From NCBI GenBank assembly GCA_963838495.1, contig CAWIRC010000001.1, forward strand, positions 744,001 to 808,000: a stretch of DNA of 64,000 nt. Direction: 5' to 3'. Of this stretch, positions 1-7,532 are shown one piece after another (positions within the stretch are counted from its first letter, which is position 1; each line of letters opens with the position of its first letter). Below the pieces are notes generated by a model, which did no database searches, was not told the DNA's origin, and was given only the letters and a program-made list of their open reading frames with translations. This DNA comes from JBEKIK01 sp963838495. Its GTDB lineage: Bacteria > Planctomycetota > Planctomycetia > Pirellulales > Thermoguttaceae. The position numbers and the translations under genes were made by a program.

Positions 1-1
1 A

Positions 2-403
2 GCGACGAAACGCGATATCGCTGTAGTAAGAAAAGAAATTCACGACTCGGTTGCTGAATTACGCACAGAGATGGGCGAAATGCGAAACGAGTTTCACACA
101 GAAATGAAGGATATGCAAGGCGGATTACGCACGGAGATGAAAGGGATGCAAGGTGGATTGCGTTCGGAAATGAAAGATATGCGAGATGGGTTACGTTCAG
201 AAATGAAAGATATGCGAGATGGGTTACGTTCAGAAATGAAAGAAATGAAAGACGAAATAATGAATCATTTCGACGCGGCCGTCGAGAACATCGAGGATTC
301 ATTTCGTGGCGCTAATGCCGATGAAATCTCCCTCATAAAAAACAATCTCAAAAATCACAGAGAGCGGCTTGACGTGATTGAAGAGCGTGTTGGTCTAAGG
401 TAA
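2..403 (+). CDS. Coiled-coil protein with 11-residue repeats, 5' end missing
   Basis: The reading frame is open from the first bases of the window, so the start lies to the left; an internal ATG at 71 would give 110 residues. The visible part carries five consecutive 11-residue units of the type (R/H)-(S/T)-E-M-K-x-M-x-x-x-(L/I) at 95-259, matching 33-bp DNA repeats. Two adjacent units differ by a single base, so they arose recently by tandem duplication. The pattern predicts a long amphipathic helix or coiled coil, and the C-terminal 40 residues also look helical and charged. No signal peptide or catalytic motif is visible. The function is unknown; small proteins of this kind occur in many lineages. 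Confidence 0.7.
   Translation, partial: ATKRDIAVVRKEIHDSVAELRTEMGEMRNEFHTEMKDMQGGLRTEMKGMQGGLRSEMKDMRDGLRSEMKDMRDGLRSEMKEMKDEIMNHFDAAVENIEDSFRGANADEISLIKNNLKNHRERLDVIEERVGLR
95..259 (+). repeat. 33-bp tandem repeats (five units)
   Basis: Five in-frame 33-bp units lie inside the coiled-coil gene. The third and fourth differ at one base; the first and last are more diverged. The unit length is a multiple of three, so changes in copy number would lengthen or shorten the protein without breaking the frame. Confidence 0.8.
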
Positions 404-737
404 TAAACCAAGATTCAATTGGGTGGAATTCTTGTGATTCAAGTGCCATTATGGCAGTCATTTATTGAATTGCATAATATATAGGTGGTATCAAAACGTA
501 CCCCAAGTCCTGCAATAAAATATTTATAAGATATTATCTTGCAATATGTTGTGTAAATTGTGGGCGATTGTATCGTGGCGTTCGGTATAGTACTTGCACT
601 CCCCTTTAGGCTATCTGATATGGCACCTGTTGAAGTAAGGCATCTGAAGACCTGTACGATCCCCATTTTTTAATAGCTCGATCTATGGATTGGCGCGAGT
701 ACATAGATAGGAGCTTATACAAGGAGGGCACAATTGA
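404..737. other. Intergenic stretch upstream of the sigma-like gene
   Basis: There is no convincing gene here; the short minus-strand frames have no coding character. The stretch is AT-rich and presumably holds the promoter of the next gene, but I see no clear -35/-10 pair. A strong ribosome binding site (AAGGAGGG, 721-728) closes it. Confidence 0.5.
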
Positions 738-1415
738 ATGCCTACTGAACAACTGCCGTCTCAGGGGGAGCTTGAAAAAGCCCTGCGGGACAGTCCTCGT
801 TATTTTTTTGAGGTAATAGATGAGTACTACCGGCGAATTTTGATGCAATATATCAAAAAGCATTCGTGGGGCGTGCTCGACACACATGAGTTGCTCGATG
901 CGTACCAGGAGGTAATGACAGCCCTCTGGGAGCGTATTCAGAAATCCGATTTTGATCCGGATCGCCCGATGCGTATTGTGTATCGAATCGCTCGGAATAT
1001 AGCGGTATCGATGCGGCGGCGAAAAATGAGATGCCCTGTTAACATAAATCAAGATGCGGTTGTCAATGCCATTGCATCAGATTTAGTAAACACAACAACG
1101 GGGTTAGAGTGGCGATTATTATCGCCGGAAGAACGTCGGGAATTTCAACAGGCCGTGGAGGAAATCATCGGCAAATTACCTCCACGCCAACGCTTAGCTG
1201 CCCAGGCGTTTGCAGAAACGTATGAGGAATTACGAGAAAAGGATATGTACCGCCCACTCGCAGCAGCGATGAGTGCGATCAGCGGGAAAATGGAGGATGT
1301 GGCGACGGCCAAGAGTGCTTGGCGGTTTGCCAGGGAGAAAATTCAGGAAGAACTCGCCCGTCGGGGCTTTGGTTTTATGAAGGGATCGGCCAATGACGAA
1401 AGTCAATGGAGGTAA
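738..1415 (+). CDS. Sigma-70-family (ECF-like) RNA polymerase sigma factor
   Basis: 225 residues. The N-terminal part (about residues 25-100) resembles sigma region 2: an acidic helix (DTHELLDAYQEVMTALWERI) is followed by a basic segment (RIVYRIARNIAVSMRRRK) as in core-binding and -10-recognition helices. The C-terminal part (about 135-205) resembles region 4 with a KLPPRQRLAAQAF helix, but the HTH is atypical. The start at 738 is fixed by AAGGAGGG nine bases upstream. The next gene starts 23 bp before its stop, and the ImmA/IrrE-type peptidase gene overlaps in turn, so the three are probably co-transcribed and translationally coupled. It may direct transcription of the ubiquitin-like operon downstream; that is inference. 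A non-sigma DNA-binding protein remains possible. Confidence 0.7.
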   Translation: MPTEQLPSQGELEKALRDSPRYFFEVIDEYYRRILMQYIKKHSWGVLDTHELLDAYQEVMTALWERIQKSDFDPDRPMRIVYRIARNIAVSMRRRKMRCPVNINQDAVVNAIASDLVNTTTGLEWRLLSPEERREFQQAVEEIIGKLPPRQRLAAQAFAETYEELREKDMYRPLAAAMSAISGKMEDVATAKSAWRFAREKIQEELARRGFGFMKGSANDESQWR

Positions 1416-1791
1416 TCGTGAGGAGCGCGCCAAGGAGGCGCTTATCGTTTCGGCCCTATATAAAGATGATAGTTTTGATGAGAATATCGATATAGACCGT
1501 CTGCCGGAATTGACCGAAGACGAAGAGAAAGCAATGAAGTCCTTGGGGCCGGATTTCATCGGTCAAATTATTGAAGGCAAGATGAAGGCGGACCAGAATT
1601 ATGTATCGGGTGAACTCCATAACAAGGCCGAAGACGAATTAGCTTTGGCGGGTGGAACGTTAGGGTTTGGTCTCGACCGGGCAGACGAGATCGACGATTT
1701 GACGTTCCAGGAGTTGGAGAAGCAAAGACAGGAGATATTGGATCGCAAACGTCGGGAGCAGGAAAAAAATGAAAATTCGGGCGGAGCGTGA
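1393..1791 (+). CDS. Acidic hypothetical protein between sigma-like and peptidase genes
   Basis: 132 residues, rich in Asp and Glu, with a Lys/Glu-rich predicted helix at the C-terminus. I recognise no domain. It overlaps the sigma-like gene by 23 bp and the metallopeptidase gene by 23 bp, a spacing typical of translational coupling. A small protein between a sigma-like factor and an ImmA/IrrE-type protease could be a regulated partner such as an anti-sigma or protease target, but nothing in the sequence proves this. There is no signal peptide or membrane segment, so it should be cytoplasmic. Confidence 0.65.
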   Translation: MTKVNGGNREERAKEALIVSALYKDDSFDENIDIDRLPELTEDEEKAMKSLGPDFIGQIIEGKMKADQNYVSGELHNKAEDELALAGGTLGFGLDRADEIDDLTFQELEKQRQEILDRKRREQEKNENSGGA

Positions 1792-2590
1792 ACTGGATCA
1801 GGAAGCTAATCGTGTCCTTCAAGCTCTCGACATGTGGCGGGTGCCAGTTGATCCGTTCGCGATTGTGAGAGAGGAGGGGATAGAGCTTGCCCCCGGCGAA
1901 TATGGCCCGAATTTTGACGCTAGGATTGAATATCTAACTCCGATTCGGCAATTCGCAATCTACTATAAAGAGGCTGGTGTTGACCGAACCGGAGGGAGAG
2001 TAAGGTTTTCGATAGGCCATGAATTGGCCCACTACTATCTCCATCGCGATGACCTTTTAACGGGGCGGCCACATAATTCTGTCGCCGATTTCCGATCCAA
2101 AAACGCTCTGGAACAAGAGGCCGATGAGTTTTCCGCCCGGCTTCTGATGCCAAAGGAATTGTTTGTCGAGTCAGTGCACAGGTTCCGTCAAGATGTGTGC
2201 ATTTTGTCTGAATTATGCCAACTTGCTGAGAATGTTTTCCGCACTTCTTTAACGAGTACTGTGCGGCGCTACTGTCAGTGCGATATTGAGCCTGCAAGTA
2301 TGGTCATTTCGGAGAATGGAAAAGTTAAATGGGCGATAGCATCAGAGGACATGAAGCGGCTTGGAATGGGATTTATCCAGGTTAGGCAAAATATTCCCAC
2401 AAATAGTAAGACCGCATTGTTGTGGCAACGGCTAAGCAATAAAGAAGACATTTCAATAATTGACGGCGGAGTGGATGCCACAATTTGGTTTGATCGACCA
2501 TATCGATGGCGTCTTTGGGAAGAGGCTATGCCGTTAGGAAAAACCGGCTGGGTGCTGACCTACCTAACACTGGATGATCAAGACGATTGA
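1769..2590 (+). CDS. ImmA/IrrE-family metallo-endopeptidase (M78-like)
   Basis: 273 residues. The zinc-binding HExxH is visible as HELAH (residues 84-88), followed about 27 residues later by EQEADEFSARLLMP, the usual third-ligand helix and LLMP motif of this family. Known members cleave repressors or regulators after stress: ImmA removes the ImmR repressor in ICEBs1, and IrrE/PprI cleaves DdrO in Deinococcus. The C-terminal half (residues 150-273) is an additional domain I cannot name. It is translationally coupled to the upstream acidic gene and lies 130 bp before the ubiquitin-like operon. A role as stress-triggered protease controlling that operon is plausible but inferred. Confidence 0.88.
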   Translation: MKIRAERELDQEANRVLQALDMWRVPVDPFAIVREEGIELAPGEYGPNFDARIEYLTPIRQFAIYYKEAGVDRTGGRVRFSIGHELAHYYLHRDDLLTGRPHNSVADFRSKNALEQEADEFSARLLMPKELFVESVHRFRQDVCILSELCQLAENVFRTSLTSTVRRYCQCDIEPASMVISENGKVKWAIASEDMKRLGMGFIQVRQNIPTNSKTALLWQRLSNKEDISIIDGGVDATIWFDRPYRWRLWEEAMPLGKTGWVLTYLTLDDQDD

Positions 2591-2670
2591 ATATTTTTCA
2601 GAACTTTTAGCACGATAAGCATAGTCGCGCGAGAAATTCAGTAAGGGACAAACATAAGAAATTAACCGTA

Positions 2671-2700
2671 CCCGGGGGTAACCGGGGTAAACTATACATT
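2671..2700 (+). promoter_or_regulatory. Candidate operator/promoter of the ubiquitin-like operon
   Basis: Two direct copies of a CCGGGG(G)TAA motif stand back to back (about 2672-2690) and are followed at once by a -10-like TATACA. The Ubl start codon lies 20 bp beyond the block, with AGGAG at 2709-2713. The arrangement suits an operator or the -35 region of an alternative sigma factor. No experiment-independent proof is possible here. Confidence 0.4.
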
Positions 2701-2720
2701 GTTTTACGAGGAGAATAAGC

Positions 2721-3158
2721 ATGCACAAGACAATTCACTACACTGTTGATGGGAAGCCCCAATCAACGACTGAATCCGAAATGACGCCGGTTCAAATAGT
2801 CGAGCGCGCCGGTGGAAACCATGATGAAAGTTTCTTAATCGAACTCGAAGGCGAACAGCGCGAGTCATATCACGACCGTCCCCATCATCATATTCACATG
2901 CACGATGGGCAGATATTCGAAACCAGTAGCCGCACTTTTCATTTTACTGTCGATGATGAAACGTGTTCAACGCGGGAACATACTCTGACGCCAGTTGAAA
3001 TCATGAAGCTGGCGGGCGTTGATCCCGCGGCTCATTATCTGGTCGAAATCCATGGGCACCATCAGGAGTCCTATAAAGATAAGGCAGAGACACCAATCCA
3101 TATGCACCAAAACCAGAAATTTATCACACTGGCTACGGGTGGAACACCAGTATCGTAA
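2721..3158 (+). CDS. Multiubiquitin-domain protein (two tandem ubiquitin-like domains)
   Basis: 145 residues made of two similar halves (about 1-70 and 71-145). Both read (H/T)-(Y/F)-x-(V)-D-(G/D)-x, then (L/M)TPV(Q/E)I, then E(S)YxD with an IHMH stretch. This is the pattern of the prokaryotic Multi_ubiq family, beta-grasp ubiquitin-like modules encoded beside E1/E2/JAB genes. The C-terminus has Gly-Gly at 140-141 followed by TPVS, so exposure of a terminal GG would need trimming of four residues. A good SD (AGGAG, 7-nt spacer) supports the start. The E2-like gene follows after 9 bp. The likely role is the modifier that is activated and conjugated by the next two gene products; the target is unknown. 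Confidence 0.88.
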   Translation: MHKTIHYTVDGKPQSTTESEMTPVQIVERAGGNHDESFLIELEGEQRESYHDRPHHHIHMHDGQIFETSSRTFHFTVDDETCSTREHTLTPVEIMKLAGVDPAAHYLVEIHGHHQESYKDKAETPIHMHQNQKFITLATGGTPVS

Positions 3159-3167
3159 GGGTTTTGA

Positions 3168-3533
3168 ATGATGGCGAAACAAGACTTTATCGATCAATTA
3201 GAAGCACTTGGCTATTCGGTTGAAGATCGCGGCAAGAATTGCATCGCATTTTCGTATGCAATTCCGGTCGGAAGATTCGTAGGGCAACAGATAATGCTGG
3301 GGCTTGTTGTAGGCGACGATTTTCCGGTGCATGCACCGAGTGGGCCACATATGAACCAGCATCTATTGCCATTCAATAACGAATCCAAAGAACATCCTAA
3401 TGGTGGAATTCATAAAAGCGAACAATTTGGTGATGGTTGGCAGTACTGGAGTCGTCCACATCCTGATTGGAACAAAACGGACAAGACAGTAAAATCCTAC
3501 ATGGCTTATATACGGCGGCTCTTTGACCAATGA
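3168..3533 (+). CDS. E2/UBC-like family protein of a bacterial ubiquitin-like system
   Basis: 121 residues. The N-terminal helix (FIDQLEALGY) and following strands fit a UBC fold. Its C-terminal part, with GWQYWSRPHPDW and a final helix ending in IRRLFDQ, resembles prokaryotic E2-like proteins found beside Multi_ubiq genes. The only cysteine is C25, in the early strand region, not in the segment where the catalytic Cys of a classic E2 lies, so conventional thioester chemistry is doubtful. Several His residues (79-100 region) are candidates for a non-canonical centre. It sits between the Ubl gene (9 bp) and the JAB-E1 gene (4-bp ATGA overlap), indicating one operon. The assignment relies on context as much as on sequence. 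Confidence 0.72.
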   Translation: MMAKQDFIDQLEALGYSVEDRGKNCIAFSYAIPVGRFVGQQIMLGLVVGDDFPVHAPSGPHMNQHLLPFNNESKEHPNGGIHKSEQFGDGWQYWSRPHPDWNKTDKTVKSYMAYIRRLFDQ

Positions 3534-4996
3534 GATATTCTGTTTCACTTACAACTGTTTTGCATGATGATGCATGTAAACATTTAATGCGAAAAGACAG
3601 ACAGGAGGACTTGTGCTTCGCCACTTGGTATCCAAGTCAGGGGAACAAAAGGCTAACTGCATTATTGCATAAAATTATTTTACCAAAAGTGAATGAGCGT
3701 TCCGTACATGGGAATGCATCATTCATGCCTAATTATATTCAAAGAGCTATTGGCCAAGCCGTAGAGCAAAATGCTGGTTTGGCTCTTCTTCATAGCCACC
3801 TCGGCCCTGGTTGGCAGGGCATGAGCGATGATGATGTGGCTGCAGAAGCCAACAATGCTGCTGCGGTAAAAGGCGCAACCGGTCTTCCATTTGTGGGGCT
3901 CACTTTAGGAACCGACGGCGCTTGGAGTTCAAGGATATGGGAAAAAATAGGAAAACGTCAGTATGAAAGGCGATGGTGCGAGTCAACAAGGGTAGTCGGC
4001 GGGCAATTGAAGGTGACCTATAATGACCGATTGGTCCCGCCGCCAAAATACAATTCTTCACAAGTCCGCACCATTTCGGCTTGGGGGCGGCCAATACAAA
4101 ATGACTTTTCCAGATTACGGATTGGAATCATTGGCGCGGGGAGCGTGGGGTGTATTATTGCCGAATCATTGGCACGAATGGGTATTTCCTCAATATTGCT
4201 TCTGGATTTCGATGAAGTAGAAGAGATAAATTTGGATCGACTATTACATGCAACCCGAAGAGATATTGGATGTGCAAAAGTCTCAGTTCTTGCCAGAGCG
4301 ATAAGAAAAAGCGCAACAGCATCGTCGTTTTCCGTAGCTCCATTGGAGTATAGTATTATCGAAGAGGAAGGATTCCGTGAGGCGCTAGATTGTGATGTGT
4401 TATTCAGTTGTGTAGATAGGCCGAGTGCTCGTAGTATGCTGAACTTTATTGCTTACTCCCATATGATCCCGGTAATTGATGGAGGAATAGCAGTGGTATC
4501 TCGTCAAGGTCGCGCACTACGTCGGGCTGAAATCCGTGCCCATGTTGCCGCCCCAATGCGACCGTGTCTTGAATGCCTGGGACAGTTCAATTCGGGATTA
4601 GTCACGGCCGATAAAGAGGGGTATTTTGATGATCCTCAGTATATCAAAGGGCTGCCAGAAGACCACCCTATTCGCAGTCGAGAGAATGTATTCGGATTTA
4701 GTGCGATGGCTGCATCGCTAGAAGTAATGCAAATGCTCTCGATGGTTGTGGCTCCTTCTGGCATTTCGAACCCGACACCGCAAATATACCACTTTGTTAC
4801 CGGCACATTAGATCGACAAGAGGATGCACTGTGCCATCCAAACTGCATCTATAGTCAATTGCAGGGACGAGGGGATCGGGTTGGTGTAACTATGACAGAT
4901 AAACATGAAATTGCCGAAAAGGCTCGTAGAGGCCGAAAAAGATGGAGGGCTCGCTTAAACAGATTTATGCATAAAATTGGGCTTATGCGAAAATGA
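3530..4996 (+). CDS. JAB-domain/E1 (ThiF-like) fusion enzyme
   Basis: 488 residues with two domains. The N-terminal part (about 1-180) is a JAB/MPN-type isopeptidase: HSH at 88-90 and an Asp cluster at 100-102 follow the JAMM pattern with one extra spacer residue. The C-terminal part (about 195-465) is an E1-type adenylating domain: IGAGSVG at 201-207, the nucleotide-binding DFDEVE around 226-230, R237 and a CxxC pair (C346, C349) typical of ThiF/MoeB folds. C294 in SCVDRPSAR is a candidate acceptor cysteine. One polypeptide could thus trim or remove the modifier and activate its C-terminus. The start overlaps the E2-like stop by 4 bp. The basic C-terminal tail (about 30 residues rich in Arg/Lys) is unassigned. 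Confidence 0.9.
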   Translation: MRYSVSLTTVLHDDACKHLMRKDRQEDLCFATWYPSQGNKRLTALLHKIILPKVNERSVHGNASFMPNYIQRAIGQAVEQNAGLALLHSHLGPGWQGMSDDDVAAEANNAAAVKGATGLPFVGLTLGTDGAWSSRIWEKIGKRQYERRWCESTRVVGGQLKVTYNDRLVPPPKYNSSQVRTISAWGRPIQNDFSRLRIGIIGAGSVGCIIAESLARMGISSILLLDFDEVEEINLDRLLHATRRDIGCAKVSVLARAIRKSATASSFSVAPLEYSIIEEEGFREALDCDVLFSCVDRPSARSMLNFIAYSHMIPVIDGGIAVVSRQGRALRRAEIRAHVAAPMRPCLECLGQFNSGLVTADKEGYFDDPQYIKGLPEDHPIRSRENVFGFSAMAASLEVMQMLSMVVAPSGISNPTPQIYHFVTGTLDRQEDALCHPNCIYSQLQGRGDRVGVTMTDKHEIAEKARRGRKRWRARLNRFMHKIGLMRK

Positions 4997-5079
4997 ATCC
5001 AAATTTGGTAATTAGAGCACTTATATCTGATTAGTCGGGACAAAGAATCTCAAGAGTCAAAAATCCTCTTGGCGAGAGC

Positions 5080-6099
5080 TTATTTAAGGCCTCTCCAGCA
5101 ATACCAACATGCCACCGAAGCATAAGGTCGCCATGGCGCGGCAATTTCTTCCATGATTGCACGGTCAGGGAGGCAGGTTAGCCCATAAAACTTCTGCATT
5201 GCAGCCTTGATTCCAAGGTCGTCATACGGAAGAATATCCGGCCTTCCAAGACAGAATATGAGGTACATCTGCGCGGTCCAGCGTCCGATCCCGCGTATCT
5301 GGACAAGTTTGTTAATGATCGCTTCATCTCCCAGCTTGCCAATTCCTGATAGATTGATTTTTCCATTCCTTACATCATTCGCAAGTCCTATAAGATAACT
5401 TGCCTTGCGGGAAGATAGGCCTAGAGAGCAAAGTTTCTTAGAACTAAGTGTTGCAATAGAATCTGCGCAAAACGGATGAGGTGCAAGCACAGCTTCGACA
5501 CGGGAGAAGATTGTATCGGCAGCCCCTTTCGAAAGCTGCTGCCAAACAATTGATCTTCCAAGCATGCGAAAGCCATTGCGCTCCAATTGCATATTGTAAG
5601 CCCCGACACTAGAAATGAGGTCCCGCATAATCGGATCATTCTTTCGTAGGTGCCTGACTGCTGCTTGCGTCTTCATATTTCCCGTGCATCGTTTAAGTGC
5701 CATCCTCAGTCTCCGTATCACTGGTGTTATATCAGCCTGCTTAAGTTCGTGCTCCCAGACACGCCAAACGGATAATCCCTGCTTGCGGAGTTTCCGTCTG
5801 TAACGGGCATCCCGGCGCTTGTTGCGAACAATCTTCTTCTCCCAAAATGCTACATTGCTCCTTGGGATGTGGCCGTGGATTGGGCAGCCATGAAAAAAAC
5901 AACCATCCATGAACAGCACCAGTGAAAGAGAGGGCACGTAGATATCAGGGGTTCCGAGTACGCCCATCGCATTACGTACGATCTTCCTCCTGCTGAAAAT
6001 CGTTCGGGCGGCGCAGTAGAGCCGCTCTTCCGATCGTGTCCCACAACTGCGGATGCGGGACATGATGTCGCTTCGTTTTTCCTTTGTGTAAATGTCCAT
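5080..6099 (-). CDS. Fusion of Vsr mismatch endonuclease and AlkA-like DNA glycosylase
   Basis: 339 residues from the start chosen here; the frame is open to 6177, but that extension would run into the divergent methyltransferase gene. The first ~140 residues match Vsr: EKRSDIMSRIRS, TPDIY with the metal-binding Asp, the MDGCFFHGC core with catalytic His, and a final VWRVWEHEL strand. The last ~180 residues match AlkA-type HhH-GPD glycosylases: IRGIGRWTAQMYL (helix-hairpin-helix) and LPYDDLGIKAA with the catalytic Asp, ending WYCWRGL. Vsr nicks beside T:G mismatches left by deamination of 5-methylcytosine; AlkA removes alkylated bases. The neighbouring C5 methyltransferase explains the Vsr half. 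Both catalytic signatures look intact. Confidence 0.85.
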   Translation of the reverse strand: MDIYTKEKRSDIMSRIRSCGTRSEERLYCAARTIFSRRKIVRNAMGVLGTPDIYVPSLSLVLFMDGCFFHGCPIHGHIPRSNVAFWEKKIVRNKRRDARYRRKLRKQGLSVWRVWEHELKQADITPVIRRLRMALKRCTGNMKTQAAVRHLRKNDPIMRDLISSVGAYNMQLERNGFRMLGRSIVWQQLSKGAADTIFSRVEAVLAPHPFCADSIATLSSKKLCSLGLSSRKASYLIGLANDVRNGKINLSGIGKLGDEAIINKLVQIRGIGRWTAQMYLIFCLGRPDILPYDDLGIKAAMQKFYGLTCLPDRAIMEEIAAPWRPYASVACWYCWRGLK

Positions 6100-6200
6100 A
6101 TTGAAAGATGACGTAATGGGCAGGTATCTGGCAATCAGTGACGATTTCCGATACAATCTATCGTCAGCTTCAGTCATGCCAAGAGCAAGGAAGCAAAGGA
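6100..6200. promoter_or_regulatory. Divergent promoter region between repair fusion and methyltransferase
   Basis: About 100 bp separates the chosen start of the Vsr-AlkA gene (minus strand) from that of the methyltransferase (plus strand). Both promoters must lie here or inside the opposite gene. I do not see a pair of boxes good enough to name. GCAAGGAAG (6185-6193) is the ribosome binding site of the methyltransferase. Confidence 0.4.
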
Positions 6201-7532
6201 ATGGAAAACAACGGCAATACTAAAACAATTTCCCTCTTCAGTGGGGGATTAGGTTTCGATTTGGGCCTCGAAAAAGCTGGCTTGGAGATAGCAGTCTGTT
6301 CCGACTTCGACCAAAAGTGCTGTGCAACGATTCGGCATAACAGGCCGGAACTCCCGCTGATCGAGGGGGACATCCGCAACATACCGACATCCGAACTTCT
6401 TAAGGCCGCCAAGCTCCGCCCTGGCCAGGCGTTCGCTGTTGTTGGCGGGCCACCGTGCCAATCATTTTCCACCGGTGGTAAACGAGGGTCAATACTGGAC
6501 GAACGAGGAAATCTGTTCTGTGAGTTCTTGCGGGTGATACGGGAGGCAAAGCCGAAATGTTTTGTCTTTGAGAATGTGGGCCAACTACTCACTGCGGCTG
6601 TTAAACACCGGCCTATTGAACAACGCCCTGGGAAGAACTGGAACCTGAGCGCCTATTCGCGGCAAGGAGTGCAAAACGGTGCCCGGCTCTTCGGTGACGA
6701 CGATGTAAAGCCAATGGAGGAGCAGGAACTTTCCGGGTCGGCTGTGAATATTATTTTAAATGAGTTCGACAAACTTGGTTACAATCTGAGGTTCGGCGTT
6801 CTGAACTCCGCCGACTACGGGGTACCGCAGCGCCGATACCGTCTTGTGATTATTGGCACCCGTCTTCGCATCCCCATCGAACTTCCCGAACCGACACACG
6901 CAAAGACCCCCATGGACGGACAGTTACCATGGCGGACTCTCCGCGACGCCATCGGAGATCTTCAAGAGGACCATCCTGTACATTCCAACTACCTCGACGA
7001 ATTCCGGGCGATCTTCAATATGGTTCCACCTGGAGGGAATTGGCGGACATTGCCAGTGGATGTACAGCGCAGGGCATTGGGCAATGCTTTCGATGCCGGT
7101 GGGGGAAAGTGCGGTTTCTTTCGCAGACTGTCATGGGATGAACCAACGCCAACGCTAGTAGGAAAACCCAATAGAAAATCATCGGCAATCTGCCATCCGG
7201 AGCATATCCGTCCCCTTACTGTCCGAGAATGTGCGCGGGTGCAAGGCTTTCCGGACTCTTGGGAATTCGTCGGAAGCATGCATAACCAATACCTTCAGAT
7301 TGGAAATGCAGTGCCAGTCGGGCTTGGATATGCTGTTGGGAAAACTTTGCTTGATGGGCTTGCCAAATCGGAGGGGAAAGTGCTGAGTGGCGCAACGGCA
7401 AAGTGTCTTCACAAATGGCGCTCGCTTCGTCAGGAGATGTTGGAACACGGGCGGGGCGTCTTGCGATCCGCCGCCAGGAATAAAGTTAAGCCTAAACGAA
7501 AACTCGTTGTCCCTCAAAAGTCATTATTCTAG
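6201..7532 (+). CDS. DNA (cytosine-5) methyltransferase
   Basis: 443 residues from the ATG at 6201; the frame extends to 6138 but the SD-like GCAAGGAAG supports 6201. The C5-methyltransferase motifs appear in order: motif I FSGGLGFDLGLEKAG, motif IV GGPPCQSFSTGG with the catalytic Cys, motif VI FENV, motif VIII YGVPQRRYR, motif IX RECARVQGFP and motif X QIGNAVPVGLG. The target-recognition region lies between VIII and IX; the recognition sequence cannot be read from it. It transfers a methyl group from AdoMet to C5 of cytosine. It is divergent from the Vsr-AlkA fusion and convergent with a putative endonuclease gene only 8 bp short of overlap, forming a restriction-modification-repair cassette. 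Confidence 0.93.
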   Translation: MENNGNTKTISLFSGGLGFDLGLEKAGLEIAVCSDFDQKCCATIRHNRPELPLIEGDIRNIPTSELLKAAKLRPGQAFAVVGGPPCQSFSTGGKRGSILDERGNLFCEFLRVIREAKPKCFVFENVGQLLTAAVKHRPIEQRPGKNWNLSAYSRQGVQNGARLFGDDDVKPMEEQELSGSAVNIILNEFDKLGYNLRFGVLNSADYGVPQRRYRLVIIGTRLRIPIELPEPTHAKTPMDGQLPWRTLRDAIGDLQEDHPVHSNYLDEFRAIFNMVPPGGNWRTLPVDVQRRALGNAFDAGGGKCGFFRRLSWDEPTPTLVGKPNRKSSAICHPEHIRPLTVRECARVQGFPDSWEFVGSMHNQYLQIGNAVPVGLGYAVGKTLLDGLAKSEGKVLSGATAKCLHKWRSLRQEMLEHGRGVLRSAARNKVKPKRKLVVPQKSLF

